This document shows, in pieces, positions 14,563 through 25,900 of a stretch of 64,000 nt of DNA. This DNA comes from Ailanthus altissimus (taxonomy: Eukaryota; Streptophyta; Magnoliopsida; Sapindales; Simaroubaceae), in the NCBI GenBank assembly GCA_946807835.1, contig OX327709.1, forward strand, positions 20,709,501-20,773,500, in the 5' to 3' direction. The notes below the pieces were generated by a model. The model was not told where the DNA came from. It worked only from the letters and a program-made list of their open reading frames with translations, and ran no database searches. Position 1 is the stretch's first letter, and every line of letters begins with the position of its first letter. The translations under genes and the position numbers were made by a program.

Positions 14563-14945
14563 AATATGAGTTGATAGAGTTAAACCCCTTAAAATACAAA
14601 TACAAATGTGAATAAATCTGATACCAAATTCAGATCTTGTTCAGAGAGTTATCACTGAGTTATATAAAAGGTTAGGCCTTGTAAACTCGCTAAGCCGTTA
14701 AGGGTGTTTGGCCAGATCATACCTCATAATCCAGTTCTAACTCCTATAACTGGTATCAAAGCAATTCACATTTGTATTTGTATTTTAAGGGTTTTAACTC
14801 TATCAACTCATTTTATACTTTTTTGTTACAGGATTCAGAACTGGATTATGAGGTATGTTCTGACCAAACACCCTTAGCGGCTTGGTGGGTTTACACGGCC
14901 TAGCCTTTTATATAACCCAGTGACAACTCCCCGAATAGGATCCGA
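14563..14945. repeat. Rearranged viral promoter/primer-site region with interleaved inverted repeats
   Basis: Four blocks lie in a row. C' (14563-14626) and C (14751-14814) are inverted copies of the primer-binding motif plus leader. B' (14637-14748) and B (14831-14945) are inverted copies of the TATA region plus leader. TATATAA-type boxes occur on the plus strand at 14660-14667 and on the minus strand near 14904-14916. TGGTATCA motifs complementary to initiator tRNA-Met occur on the minus strand at 14615-14626 and the plus strand at 14751-14762. In viral orientation the order is B, then an inverted B'-C unit, then C'. An extra promoter-to-primer-site unit has thus been placed backwards exactly where one viral genome ends and the next begins. 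Confidence 0.85.
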
Positions 14946-14959
14946 ATTTGAAAATACTT

Positions 14960-16400
14960 TTTTTTTAACTTTCAGTCTTTCTGATATAGAGGATCCCTCA
15001 AGCAGGGCAATTATAGAGCATACTTAACTAAGTAAGTTTCTTTAAAACTTAGAAAAATGGATCAACTCATTTTATACTTTTTGCCTAAGGCAAACTTAGA
15101 AAACAATTGGAATGAGATTTAGAAACTCATGGAATAAGAGAAAAAATGTTTTTATTTCTTCCAAGTCTGCCTTATACAAAGGAAGGAGTGGCTTTATATA
15201 GCTTGGGACTCCCGATATAAACAACATAACAGTAAAATAATAAGCTTTTGACGTGGCACGCAGACCACCATACAAGAAAATTATTATTAATTGGATAAAA
15301 GTAAAAACATGACATAATGTTGGGCAACGTTATAATATTGAGCATATGGGCTCAGCTTTTGAGGGTTGCTTTTATCACGTGGCTTAAAATCTGAAGCTTG
15401 ACTAATTGGACCTACTGGGACTTTTGTCATCATTGAACTATTTTCAAGCACGCTTGGCTTTTCTGTTTTTATACTCTTCCATGAATTCTTCCAAGATCTT
15501 GATGTCATTAAGGCTTTCTTCACAGATTTCGACCTCTTGTGGTGCAAGCTCACGGGATAATAGTCTTACTTTCTATTGAACTTGTGACTCGGTAGGTAGA
15601 GATTGAGCATCTTGGTATAGGGAGAAGGATAAGTCAGGTGAATCACATGTGGAGGTAAATAGGACATCGTGCATTTGTGTATTTGTCTCATGGGTTTTTG
15701 ATGGAATGGTTATGGGAAGAGGGTTTTCATGATCAAGCCTGACCCAGTTGTACTAGTAGTATTGTTGAAGGTAATGTTGATGTTGTTCACTTTGTCTATA
15801 TTGGTGGAGGTTGAACGCTTATTGGAGTCTGTATGAGAAGTCATCGTTTGTCGTTTCCTAAGGGGTGCAGTTTTTAGGGTCTATCCATATTAATGGTGGG
15901 ATGATCTGATTTTTTTCTGTAAGAACTCTTTCTAGGTCTTGCATCTCTGGCTCTCTGCTTTGTGGTTGTCTCGAAACAGATAAAAAAAGTATAAGAATAT
16001 AAAATAGTCCTCAACAATAGGATAATAATGTACCTTATGATCGAATATAATCATCCATTTTCGTTGAAAGAGAAGGATTATATGAAATCTTTTGGGTGGC
16101 ATTCTTGATTGACTGTGTTAGTGTATTAGCCTTTTAAACTTGATTAGCCATTATTCTCGGGGGAAGAACAAATGTAAAAATATGATTCTATCGTGGTTAG
16201 ACGAGATTGTTTCGAGCCATTTTTTCATTTTTAGAATAGGGAACTCCATTGCAATGGTGTACGAGTCTAACAGGTACCATAATAGGTAAAGAACACTTTT
16301 AGACCAGGCTTCAAAAGGGGTAACAGTGAACAGATAAAAAAAAAGGATAGGTCAGATTGAACAGAGGGGTTTCTAGAGTGTTCCATCCCTTTTGCTTCAG
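14960..16400 (-). pseudogene. Endogenous pararetrovirus copy B: 3' region downstream of RNase H
   Basis: After the RNase H domain the minus strand has about 1.4 kb before the promoter block. It holds one 88-codon open stretch (15553-15287), Lys/Ser-rich at its start and hydrophobic at its end, that I do not recognise. The rest shows short broken frames. In related viruses this position can carry a small extra ORF or just the large intergenic region, and I cannot tell which applies here. Confidence 0.45.
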
Positions 16401-16416
16401 TAACTTTAATGGCATA

Positions 16417-17250
16417 TTATTTTATAAGCTTGGTGGGGTTTGACCAAATGGTTCTAGTTCTAATTTTCTCTTCAAATTTTAGAGGCGCGAACGGGACTGG
16501 TGGATGGATGATGAGGGGTTTTGGTAGAACAGAAGAGGAAGAGGCGGAGAAGGAAGATGCTGCCATTAGGAGGATAATGGAATAATATTTGTGCTTTGGT
16601 CTTCTATCTGTGTGTTTGGTGATGTGGTTGGTGAGTGGGGTATCGGTATTTATAGAGTTTCGAGAAAAGAAGTCTGCAACTTTGTTATCTTTACTTTTAA
16701 TGTGTTTTACTTCGAAGGAAAAATTAAAAAACCATTGTTGCCATCTTAGCAATTGTTGGTTTAAAATCCGCTTGAATGTCAGCATGTGAGAAAATGTTGA
16801 CATATCCAGCTTAACCATGAATTCATGTCAAATCAAGTGGAATTCAAAATTTTTAATTACTCGTTTTACTACCAAGATTTCCTTGAAGGTACTGTGGTAG
16901 TGAAGTTCTGAGTCTGAAAGGGCTCCACTTTTATACCCACATATCTTTCTGTTTCCATCAATTTCTTTTAAGAGGATTGCCCCCCAGTGATAGTCACTTG
17001 CATTTGTCTATAGTATCCTTTTACTATGTAATGGGATTTGTAAAGGTAGTAGTATTGTTGCTTTTTCCTTAAGCCTTTTTACAGCTGTCGTTTGTTGGTG
17101 TTGCCACAGTGGAGGATTCTTTTTTAGCATATGGAATAAAGGCTTCATGATCTGTGAAAGATGTTGTATGAAATCTAATATATAATTCACAATGCCGAGG
17201 AATTGTTGGATTTGGGTTTTTAACAAGTTTTCGTCAGAGAATCTGGCCAA
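16417..17250 (-). pseudogene. Endogenous pararetrovirus copy B: RNase H domain, inactivated
   Basis: The region starts with the RT connection (FLGIVNYILDFI, 17250-17010) and continues into RNase H, which would remove RNA from RNA-DNA hybrids during viral replication. The first catalytic block reads TNAS (16996-17007) where an acidic residue is expected in place of Asn. HYHSTFKEIL and the C-terminal KDNKVADFFSR follow. A stop lies near 16828-16830 and the frame breaks between the connection and the RNase H core. It is non-functional. Confidence 0.82.
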
Positions 17251-17259
17251 CTGTTCAGT

Positions 17260-18120
17260 AATGTAGGGATGAAGCTCGTATTGTCCATTTTTTTATCCGC
17301 ATTCCCAAAAAATCTATTTCTTCAAGTCCCGTGTGGCACTTAATGGAAGAGATCATAATGCCCTTTTCTTGTAGAATACTGCCAAATCTCAAAAAAAGAT
17401 CATAATGTTCATCAACGCTTCTCGAGAAGAGCAGAATATCATTAATGTAGATGAGGGCCTGCTCCTAAATTAGTTCACAAAATTTCATCATTATTTTCTG
17501 AAAGAGAGATGGAGCGGTATTTAATCCAAAGGGTAGAACGATCCATTGGTAATGGTGGTGAGGTATGCAGAATGTTGTTTTGTGTCTATCATTAAGATGA
17601 ACTCCCGATTGTCAAAATTCTATTTTCAAGTCAAAGTTTAAAAATATTGTCGCCTTCCTTAAAAACAACACTTGCTTGTTGGGTAAAGGAAACTTATTAT
17701 CCTGCAAAAAAGAGTTTAGATGTTGATAATTAATAACCAATCTTAACTTTTCTTTGATTTGCTCACTACATTTATTAATGTAGAAGGCTTGACAGGCCCA
17801 CTGTGAGGAAGTAGGTTCAATAAGTCCCTTTTGTAACAATTGTGTGAGTTCTGCATTGACAATTTTAACATGGTTTGGTGGCATACGAGGGTGGCTTGCT
17901 TTTGTTGGATTGATGTTCTCATTCTTGTGAAAAGGTAGTCAGACAAAATATTCTTGATTTTTTCACAGTGGATGGGGACACTTGAGAAGGAATTCAGAGT
18001 GACTATTTAACGCAGAGTGAGTTTTGATTTGTTCGAAAATAGCGGTGAGGGAGGTGATGGAAAAGTAGTTTGAAATGGTTGACGAGGGTAAAAAATGGAG
18101 TTTGAATTTTAATTCATTGG
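17260..18120 (-). pseudogene. Endogenous pararetrovirus copy B: reverse transcriptase domain, inactivated
   Basis: Fingers and palm motifs of a retroviral-type reverse transcriptase are readable on the minus strand. They include an N-terminal block at 17884-17612 with KLRLVINYQHLNSF and KFPLPNK, then FDLK, and the catalytic loop at 17438-17449. That loop reads YIND, so the first of the two metal-binding aspartates is lost. Stops and frame changes occur between the blocks (for example around 17610 and 17470). The enzyme would have copied pregenomic RNA into DNA from the tRNA primer. Confidence 0.85.
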
Positions 18121-18238
18121 GCTTGGTAAAAACTTTCTTTTCTAAAAACTTTTGGATTAAATTAAAACCTATGATCAGATCTTTTCTTAGGAGATCTGAG
18201 CCTAATAGTTTATGGCGAATTTTGAGATTTGGGAAGAA

Positions 18239-18667
18239 CTATAGATAAATTATTTCACTGATTATGGATACGGTAAATAATTCATCGTTGGATGCACGAA
18301 ATGTTTGATGATAAGGTTTCCAGTAAGACTCGGGGAGGATGACAGGGTTGAGGATTGACGCGACTGCACTAGTGTCAAGTAATCCGACTATCTTGATTGG
18401 CTTACTGTATTTGGATGGGTATAAATAGACTTCTAGTATTAGGACGGAGACTGTGCGTAGTAGCTTGGATAGTAGAGGTGATGATGGTAGGGATGGTTCT
18501 ATTTGGATTTTTAATGACTTTGAGATAAAGTTTGAGGTGGATTCTGATTCAAACTCTGAGAAAATAAGGATAGTGTCACTATTCTCACAACTTTGTTTAG
18601 ACAAAAGTGATTCGAGGTCTGAGTTGATATGCTCATCTTTTGCGATAACACTGATGGCTAACAACAT
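18239..18667 (-). pseudogene. Endogenous pararetrovirus copy B: aspartic protease region
   Basis: This 142-codon open stretch lies just after the zinc knuckle. Its second half carries a retropepsin-like active-site block, GLLDTSAVASIL, at about 18395-18360. The family DTG triad reads DTS, so the protease, which would mature the polyprotein, is probably dead. An acidic, serine-rich linker precedes it. Position between coat and reverse transcriptase fits the family order. Confidence 0.72.
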
Positions 18668-18691
18668 CTTTTTCTTTTTATCTTTATTAGG

Positions 18692-19800
18692 ACATTATTT
18701 TGTAAAATATCCTTTTTGTCTACAAATAAAACACATGTTCATTTTCTTTGAGAAAGCAGACTTTCTTCAAAAAAATCTCTTCTTGGATCTGGGTGGCCTA
18801 AAAAATGATCGTTGAATTTTGAACTTCCGGTAATGGTGTTTTTTCTGAGTCCTGCAAAAACATTCTTTTCCTGGACATTTAATATATAAATCACGCCGTT
18901 CATAAGCCTTTTGAATCATTTTTCCCATAAGATCAAAATCCTTAAAGAATTGATGAACGTGCGCATAATTTATCCAGAGCTGACAAGAGATTTTTAAAGC
19001 CTCTTGTCCTAATGGATCTGGAACTGAGTTGAGATAGGCTTATTTTAGATTAGGGTCATCAATTCCCACAATGTAGTATCTTGTTGTAGCTTTTTTGAAG
19101 AGTAATTCAAGATCATTTATTTTATACGAACAATACTTCATTTAAAAGAAAATTCTTAACGTGTTTTGTCTGTTATCTGGCCTTCTTCTTCAACAAACTC
19201 ATTAAATAGAATTCTAATGAATTGTTCGATTGATTCATTTTGTTGTAGCATGCGTTGTCTATATTCTTCAAGATGAAGGTACCAATATTTCAGTATCTTC
19301 TGGAATCGGGCAATGGCCTTTTGAATGACTTCATGGATGGTCATTCCAGCATTTTGTTGTTCAGCTAGGCATCATGCTTGGAACTCAAAAATGCGATCAA
19401 CCCATTTATGGTGGCTGACGTCATCAAGAGTTAGCCAGTATTTTTTCTCCGTGTTGTCTGCATGCGATGATTGGACTCGTCTCCGCAAGGGAGTTTCTAC
19501 CTCATTCATAGTTGAATCTGGTTCATGGACTTCTATTTGTGGCCTTGACGTCTGTAGGTTTATGGGTATAGTATTCATGTATTGAGGTGGGATCATGGAG
19601 GATGTTGACCATGACATTGATCCAGAAATGGATTCGGTTTCTGCGGTTGTTTGTGTTATTGGTGTCTTGGTAAGGGTGAATAGCTGATTCATAGTAGTTG
19701 AGGGGAAAATAGATGGCATAGGGTTCAGACTCTTGTAGAATTCTAGTAGTGGGGTTGGCACTTTTTTTTTTAAAGATGGGTTCTGTGACTAATACCGTGA
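18692..19800 (-). pseudogene. Endogenous pararetrovirus copy B: coat-protein region with degenerate zinc knuckle
   Basis: Two open stretches (19761-19372, then 19344-19156) and further readable fragments make up a capsid-like region. A basic, cysteine-containing segment near 18860-18900 (KCPGKECFCR) follows. At 18692-18733 a CCHC-type knuckle is recognisable by its CFICRQKG spacing, but the histidine position is tyrosine and a stop lies just before the last cysteine. Zinc knuckles bind viral nucleic acid during packaging. The coat assignment is by position and general resemblance; the knuckle is the firm landmark. Confidence 0.68.
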
Positions 19801-19856
19801 ATGTAGTGGATAGCTTAGAGGCAGGCTTTTTCTTTTTGTCTTTCTTCTTTGGGATA

Positions 19857-21350
19857 AGTGTAGAACTATCACCAAATATGGAATGAGGTTTGAAAAATGG
19901 TAAAGGTTGTGATGCCTTGGGTAAGGTATCTACTGGACACCATGACTGAAAAATGTCTTGTTCAAGGCTTCATAGTTGGATTTTTAAATGGTTGATTTTC
20001 TTTTTCTGTTCTTGGAAGGGAATGTCATGTTGAACCAGATTTAGAACGTATTCGTGTAGCTCCTTAATCTCAAATCTGAGTTTGTCTATCAACATTTGAT
20101 GGGTCATGAAGCCAGTGTCAATTTTAACTTTTATTCTTGTCTAAGATTCTTCAATACTTTTGAGCGCGTTATTTTGAGCCACAACATTCTGTGACTGCCA
20201 ATTGAGCACTGCATTTGTAGAACTTATTTGTTCAAAGTTGTCGTCTTTCCGTCTAGTGTTTGGTTGTTTTATTTTTCATTGCTAGACGATGTTTTCTTTA
20301 AGATTGTGTTGAGGAGTTAATGGAAGGAAGTCTGTAGGCGAGACCATATAGAATAGTGTTTAAGGGTTTTGGGGTTTGATGTTTTGGTTTGTATGTTGGT
20401 GATGGTTGTGTATTCCCTTTGTGTGATTTACAGGGAGGAAAAGAATTGTGTTGTGGGGGTAGAGTAGGTGACATAATAGCAAAATTTTCAGATGGTTCGA
20501 CATTTGGATCACCATTATGATATCTTTTCTCAAGGGTACACTACAAATGCTATTTTTTCTTTTTCTATCTTTGTCTTTTAACAAAGTTTTCATAGTCTGA
20601 TCTGTTATCTTGACATTACTAGCAATGGTAAAAGGGGTTCTAGTGGCAGTGGCCTTCTTATCTTGAATTGGTAGATGGGCTTTTCCTGTCCTGTAAAAGA
20701 GACAATAGAAACTGTTTCTTGTGGATAGTTGATTGGGATAAATGTGAACTGGGTTGGGAAAGGTGGAGCTAAAGGCCCTGGTTTTTTAAAACAAATCTCA
20801 GTCTGTTTGTCACATCTCTGAAAAAAAAACTATGATTTATAGATTGTAGTGGTTTGGGTGGTTGAGATTGTTTGTGATTTTGTTCATACTTTATTATTCA
20901 CGTGTCTGGAATGAGTTTTACCAGTTCTTAATTGGCGAGTTTTCTGGGCACATAAGTATATGTTGGCACCTTGTTGGATTCTACAGAGAGTATAATGGCA
21001 TCTTAGCTCATATGGGGCGTCCCAAAGTCCAAGGCATGATTTTGGACTCGATAGATTATTTGGTAGTGAAGTATGGCTGAGTATATGTTTTCTTTTGGTA
21101 TTGCCCTCGTAATGTGAATCTGTGCTTTTAGTGTTGAAAATAGGCTGGGATCTGTAAGGGGCATGCAGAAGTTGGGGTACAGAGTGACTAACATTATGCC
21201 TGCATTCAATGTTGTTTACATTATGCCGATGCAAGCATCTTTGTATATGGAAAAACGTCCATCAAGTAAAGAAATGTAGGGTACAGTTTCAAGCCCTTTT
21301 CGACCATGGAAGGTTAAGGCTAATCTTACAGCACCAAAGTGCATGTGAGT
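19857..21350 (-). pseudogene. Endogenous pararetrovirus copy B: movement-protein fragment and spacer (repeat of copy A)
   Basis: This is the segment shared with copy A. The movement-protein end (21209-21003) repeats the YPNF block and stops at about 21003, at a different site from the stop in copy A. The spacer includes a 77-codon open stretch, 20593-20360, rich in His, Lys and Leu. The homology to copy A ends sharply at about 21350, inside the movement-protein region, and marks the 5' truncation of this copy. The lesions differ between copies, so they decayed independently after the duplication or integration. Confidence 0.75.
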
Positions 21351-21359
21351 GTAAAGAGG

Positions 21360-24300
21360 TTAGTGTTGACAGCAACTCGGGTGGTTACTTCAGTATTTTT
21401 GCAAACATTTAACATTTAGCAATCGATTTCACCATAGCTTGAGCATCTTATTTCATGTTAAGTTAGAAATATCTTTGTCTAAAAGCCCTGTAAGTCAAAG
21501 CTCTGTCCTTTCATAATTTTCACATATCCCCTTATGCATCTCCTTAAGCACGTAGTATCCCTCTTAAGGGCATAAGCATTTAAGGTAATGCAAAAATGCT
21601 CATCTCTTATAGAGCACTCTTTTAATGAGACAATATTTAGATGCTTGATACATTTGTCTTTTAGCCAAAATCTTATCCTCAAGAGTAACCCTATCCCTCA
21701 AGAACTAAATAATCAATTTCATTTAGCAAGGTTCGCCATTTACAGTGTTCACTTTAATGGACTTAGGGGCACTGATACTGGGTTTAGGTGGGCACAATTT
21801 CCACTAATAAACTGTCTTAGGCAATCTCATAATGCTAGTAGATGCGAGCAAACTCAAATGCTAGTAAAGGTAGGCTTGGCTAGGAGATCAACTATGTAGT
21901 TGTCCTCTCTAGGTACCTTGTCAACCTTAATTTCTTCAAACGTGTTGATCAGCTAACCATAAACTAAGAGCACTTTTCCACACTAAAGTCTTAGCTCTTA
22001 GAGCTTTATCCATTCTCATTTTTGCAATCATTAACTCAATTCGATCTCATTGTTTAATGCCTTGAAACCAAACTTCAATGCATAACTCATCTTTATACCC
22101 CTTATGTTAACCAGATGACCCTTGCTCTGTTACCTTGAGAGTTTAAGGCCTTATTGATGTGTAAAATCTATAGAGAGACTGATTATTATTGACTAGACTC
22201 TTCCTTCTCTTCACCTAACTTCTCTTGAGTAGTAGTAAGCTCGGCTGAAATCAGTAATAGTCTGAAACTTAATGGATGGGAGAGGCATGTATACGATGTC
22301 AAACTCACTCAACTTATATAACTACCTTATAAGACTTTTTGATATGTCTATTTTTTGGAGGTTCTACCTCAAGGGCAGGTTGGTTAACACAACGATGGTG
22401 TAGGCTTGAAAGTATGGGTATAACTTTTTGGCTAAGATGATTAGTGCTAAAGTGAACTGCTCGATCTGTGGGTACTTCTTCTCAACATTGAATAGGGCTT
22501 TGCTTATATAGTTTTTAACGTGTTTTGGGTGTATGTATATGATTGTGTATATGTTGATAATATTAAATATACGTCTCACATATACGATTTGTAACGAAAT
22601 TAAACATATAATCAAAATGTACACATGTAATCTAAATTATAAACAAGTTAAGATTGTAGAAACATTCTTTTTTATGAACTCCGATGAATATTTCAAATTT
22701 TAAAGCTCACCTTGAAGTCCACTCTTGAACAATTCTAGTCCATAACAATCTAGTGGGATTGTAGAGCTAAAATGATAGCTTTAATTCGAATTTCCAGCAG
22801 TATGTGTTCAATATTTTGAACACAAATATTTGCTAAAAAATAGAGTGATTATGCAACTCTTGCATATCTCATTTGAAACCAATTTTAAAAAAATAATTTT
22901 TGCTCAACTCTTGCACACTTCTTACTCTTGTTTTTCTATTTTCTTATCACTTGATTAATATCTATCGATGATGAAAATTGAGAGAGAATTGATTAAATCA
23001 ATTCATCTCTTTGATGGTTGAACCACTTTCTTTTTCTTTTCTCCACCAAAAACAATAAATGGCCTAGCTATTAATTTTATTGGCCACCAATGCTTTTCTT
23101 TTTACTTGTGCTTATCATTTGAATAAATTTATAGTACTATTAATTAACATAAATAAATTTGAAAATGACATCTTCATTTTTTTTTATTATTGTGCTAGTG
23201 CAATTTAATTACCTATTTAATAAAAATTAAAATATTTTAAATTTTTATAAGTTTTGTAAACTTTACTTTAATAGTGTTTCATCACTCATAATATCATGCC
23301 TTTACTAATAGGTTATAGTAATAATTATTTGTACCCCCATTGAAATTTATAATAATAATAATTATTTATAATATTTAATTAATTATTCAAAAAAATTGAA
23401 TAATTATTTTCCTTTACTTATTTTTACTAGTAAGGTTAATAAGTCAATTTAAGGTAAAAATAATTGATAGACTAATTTGTGCCACTTGTCAACATTCTAT
23501 TAGTTAACAACTCTTGTTAACTAATTAAAGGATGTACTTAACAATTAAATATTAAAAAATACACATCCCAATGGATCCCAAAATAATTATTCGATTTTGT
23601 TAGAATTTACTGGATTTAATTATTCAATATAGTCTGCTACCCCAGTGTGCAAAGAGTACACTTTATATTGTGAGACTCTCTAGATCCATGCCCAATTTGT
23701 CATATAGAGCTCCTCCATACGTCTGTGAATGATGTTATATACACACGTTACGGATATTACAAAGTATCGCGTTAGACCATACAAGTTAAGGTTATAGTAT
23801 ATACGTATAATCCCTTCATCATTGATATCCTAGAAAAGCAGAGATATAGATCATCACTATCAAATCTCTATTTATATAACTGTGAACTTATCTCCAAATT
23901 TGCATTTTCATAAACAATATCTAAAAGCACTTTTGCAATATTATTTAACCCTACTGAAATTATTTTCTGGAGTTTATACTTGTGGCCACAAGATTTTTTG
24001 AAATAAATCTTAGAGCATCAGAATATACAACTCACTCATATGAGTTTACAAATCCTATATCTACGTACACGGACTCCATAAGCGTCGAACCATACCCAGT
24101 GACACACAATCTGTCAAATTATGAAAGGTTTCTGACATGTGTAGAACCAAGGTATGGTGGATCACTCATAAGCCTACCGTGGCACTCAGGTCAAAGGACC
24201 ACGAAAACTACTCAACTTGGAAGATCTTCAATTGATGGCTTTATAAGATGTCTATTGGAGGTCTTCGTGAGTCTGTTTGATACACAGTCCTCACTGAATA

Positions 24301-25900
24301 CCTATATCTCTATACTAGCTTCCGCTAAACTCATAGTTTGCTAAGACTAACCATCTAGACTATAAAAATATAGATATACACTAATCTATATTATTGAGTT
24401 TCACCGATAGACTTGCATCGATGAAATTAGATCAAGAATATAGTGTTTAAGAACATACTTGCATAATGACATTTTTTAGCACCATCTGCAACTCTTTGCG
24501 GCTACGTTAGTATTAATATATTCTCAGGTCTTTGTCCCATTTTAGACAAAACTTTAACTTCTTAAATTTCGCTAACTCTTATAACCTGTTAACTTTTAAC
24601 ACTAATCTAAACTCTTTTAGACTAGATCTAAACTCCTTTAGATCATACAATGTCTGAAACGTTACAAGTATCTTACCATTTAATAATTAACAATTTTATT
24701 AGAAATAATAATTGTATAAATATTATAATTAAATATTTATACATAATGGGGTAACACGTAAGCACAACTCCCAATAATAGTAGACCAGTCTTTATATTTC
24801 ATTAGTCTATTCCCTAACTAGTACTGAGCTAGTAACAGTGACAAACATAGTTAGGTACGAAGAGAGTATGTCACCTAACCGAAGGCTGACTAATAATGAA
24901 AGCATCTCTAAGTATTTTTTTTAACTTCTTGAAGAAGTTCTCTCACTTAAGAGTCCAGGGTATACTTTTGCTAGCTTTCAAGGCTTTGAAGAATGGATGA
25001 CACCAGTCAGTACCGTTGGAAATGAACCTATTCAGGGTGACCACTCCCTCGCTAAACTTTGAACATCCTTAATGGTCCTCAGCGACTTTATCTCCCTTAT
25101 AGCTTTAATCTTCTCAGGGTTGGCCTCAATTCCCTTTTGTTGTGCCATAAACCTGAGAAATTTCCTTTAATCACCCATAAAAAATGCATTTTTTTAAGTT
25201 CATCTTCATATAATGCTTCCCCAGTACCTTAAATAGCCCTTAGAGGTTTGAGACATGGTCAGTGTTAACACACAAACTTAATGATCATATCATTAACATT
25301 GACTTTTATAGTCTTCCTAATTTGGTCTATGAAGAGCTTGTTTAGTAAATGCTGGTAAGTAGCCTTAGTATTTGTAAGCCAAAAGGCATTGCTTTATAGC
25401 AATATAGTCCTCTATTAGTAATGATGGATGCCTTCTCCTTATTAGGTACATCTTGATCTAGTTATAGCTTGAGAATGTGTCAATAAAGCTCAGTAACCTA
25501 TGCTAAATGTTGCTTCAACTAGCTAATTAATCTAATGAAGGGGAAAGTTATCCTAAGGACAAGCCTTGTTAAGATCCATACAGTCCACAGACACGTGTCA
25601 CTCTGGGTAGTGGGCTTTTTTGAGGAAGTCAGCATTAAGCAACTTGCCCACCTCAAACTTCTATGGCCTTATACCTCTCTTGATTGAATATTTTTCTTTT
25701 CTACTTAACAAGTTTATAGTTAGGGTTCACATTTAACCTCTGGTGGGCAAGCTTCGGGTTAATTCTAGGCATATCCTCATGAGACTAAGCAAACATATCT
25801 ACGTTCTCTTTAAGAAAAGTCACCATCAACCTCTTCTCCTATCATTTTTCTCTTAGGTCTAGAGTGGCAATATAGTAGTTAGGCTTAACCGTTATGGCGT
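21360..25900 (-). mobile_element. Ty3/gypsy retrotransposon pol remnant, interrupted
   Basis: Minus-strand fragments of a plant gypsy polyprotein are readable. Near 25600-25555 is an RT block containing VDCMDLNKACP. At 25290-25305 the catalytic loop reads NVND plus Met, in place of the family's (Y/F)xDD. The RT-to-RNase H connection lies around 25040-24800. RNase H continues at 22530-22364 (ALFNVEKKYPQIEQFTLAL, PYFQAYTIVVLTNLPLR) and ends near 21840 with a VPREDN-like block. Many stops and frame changes are present. Between about 22535 and 24775 unrelated DNA splits the RNase H region. Gag, integrase and LTRs were not identified. Confidence 0.8.
22535..24775. mobile_element. About 2.2 kb insertion inside the gypsy remnant, unclassified
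   Basis: The gypsy RNase H coding sense breaks at about 24775 and resumes at about 22535, so the DNA between is an insertion. It is AT-rich, with no recognised protein. The longest open frame (23982-24344, plus strand, 120 codons) resembles nothing I know. A solo LTR or non-autonomous element is likely, but I could not settle on matching termini or a target-site duplication. Confidence 0.5.

Larger units (their letters stand above)
12628..14626 (-). mobile_element. Endogenous pararetrovirus, copy A (5' part of a viral genome)
   Basis: In the viral sense (minus strand) this copy runs from a primer-binding-site-like motif (14615-14626) through a leader to the movement-protein region, then into the segment ahead of the coat region, where it stops abruptly at about 12628. 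Positions 12628-14135 match copy B 19857-21350 closely and collinearly, in the same orientation. The two copies are therefore direct repeats of one viral region, with scattered substitutions that point to an old insertion. Caulimoviridae integrate by chance and as concatemers, so a partial second unit is expected. The family call rests on domain order and motifs, and the genus is uncertain. Confidence 0.85.
14946..21350 (-). mobile_element. Endogenous pararetrovirus, copy B (nearly full genome, decayed)
   Basis: Reading the minus strand from 21350 the domains come in the order movement protein, spacer, coat, zinc knuckle, aspartic protease, reverse transcriptase, RNase H, then about 1.4 kb ending at the promoter. 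This order without an integrase is that of Caulimoviridae; a single polyprotein would suit petuvirus-like or florendovirus-like groups. Copy B starts inside the movement-protein region, where it abuts unrelated gypsy sequence, and is followed by copy A. Joining the start of A with B implies a unit of about 7 kb, a normal genome size for the family. Stops, frame changes and active-site substitutions are present throughout. Confidence 0.87.

Noticed and set aside
20884..21234. 116-codon minus-strand frame in the pararetrovirus
   Set aside because: It is out of frame with the movement-protein reading at 21209-21003, so it is a shadow.
23982..24344. 120-codon plus-strand frame as a possible gene
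   Set aside because: No recognisable domain, no splice context, and it sits inside an insertion within a gypsy remnant.
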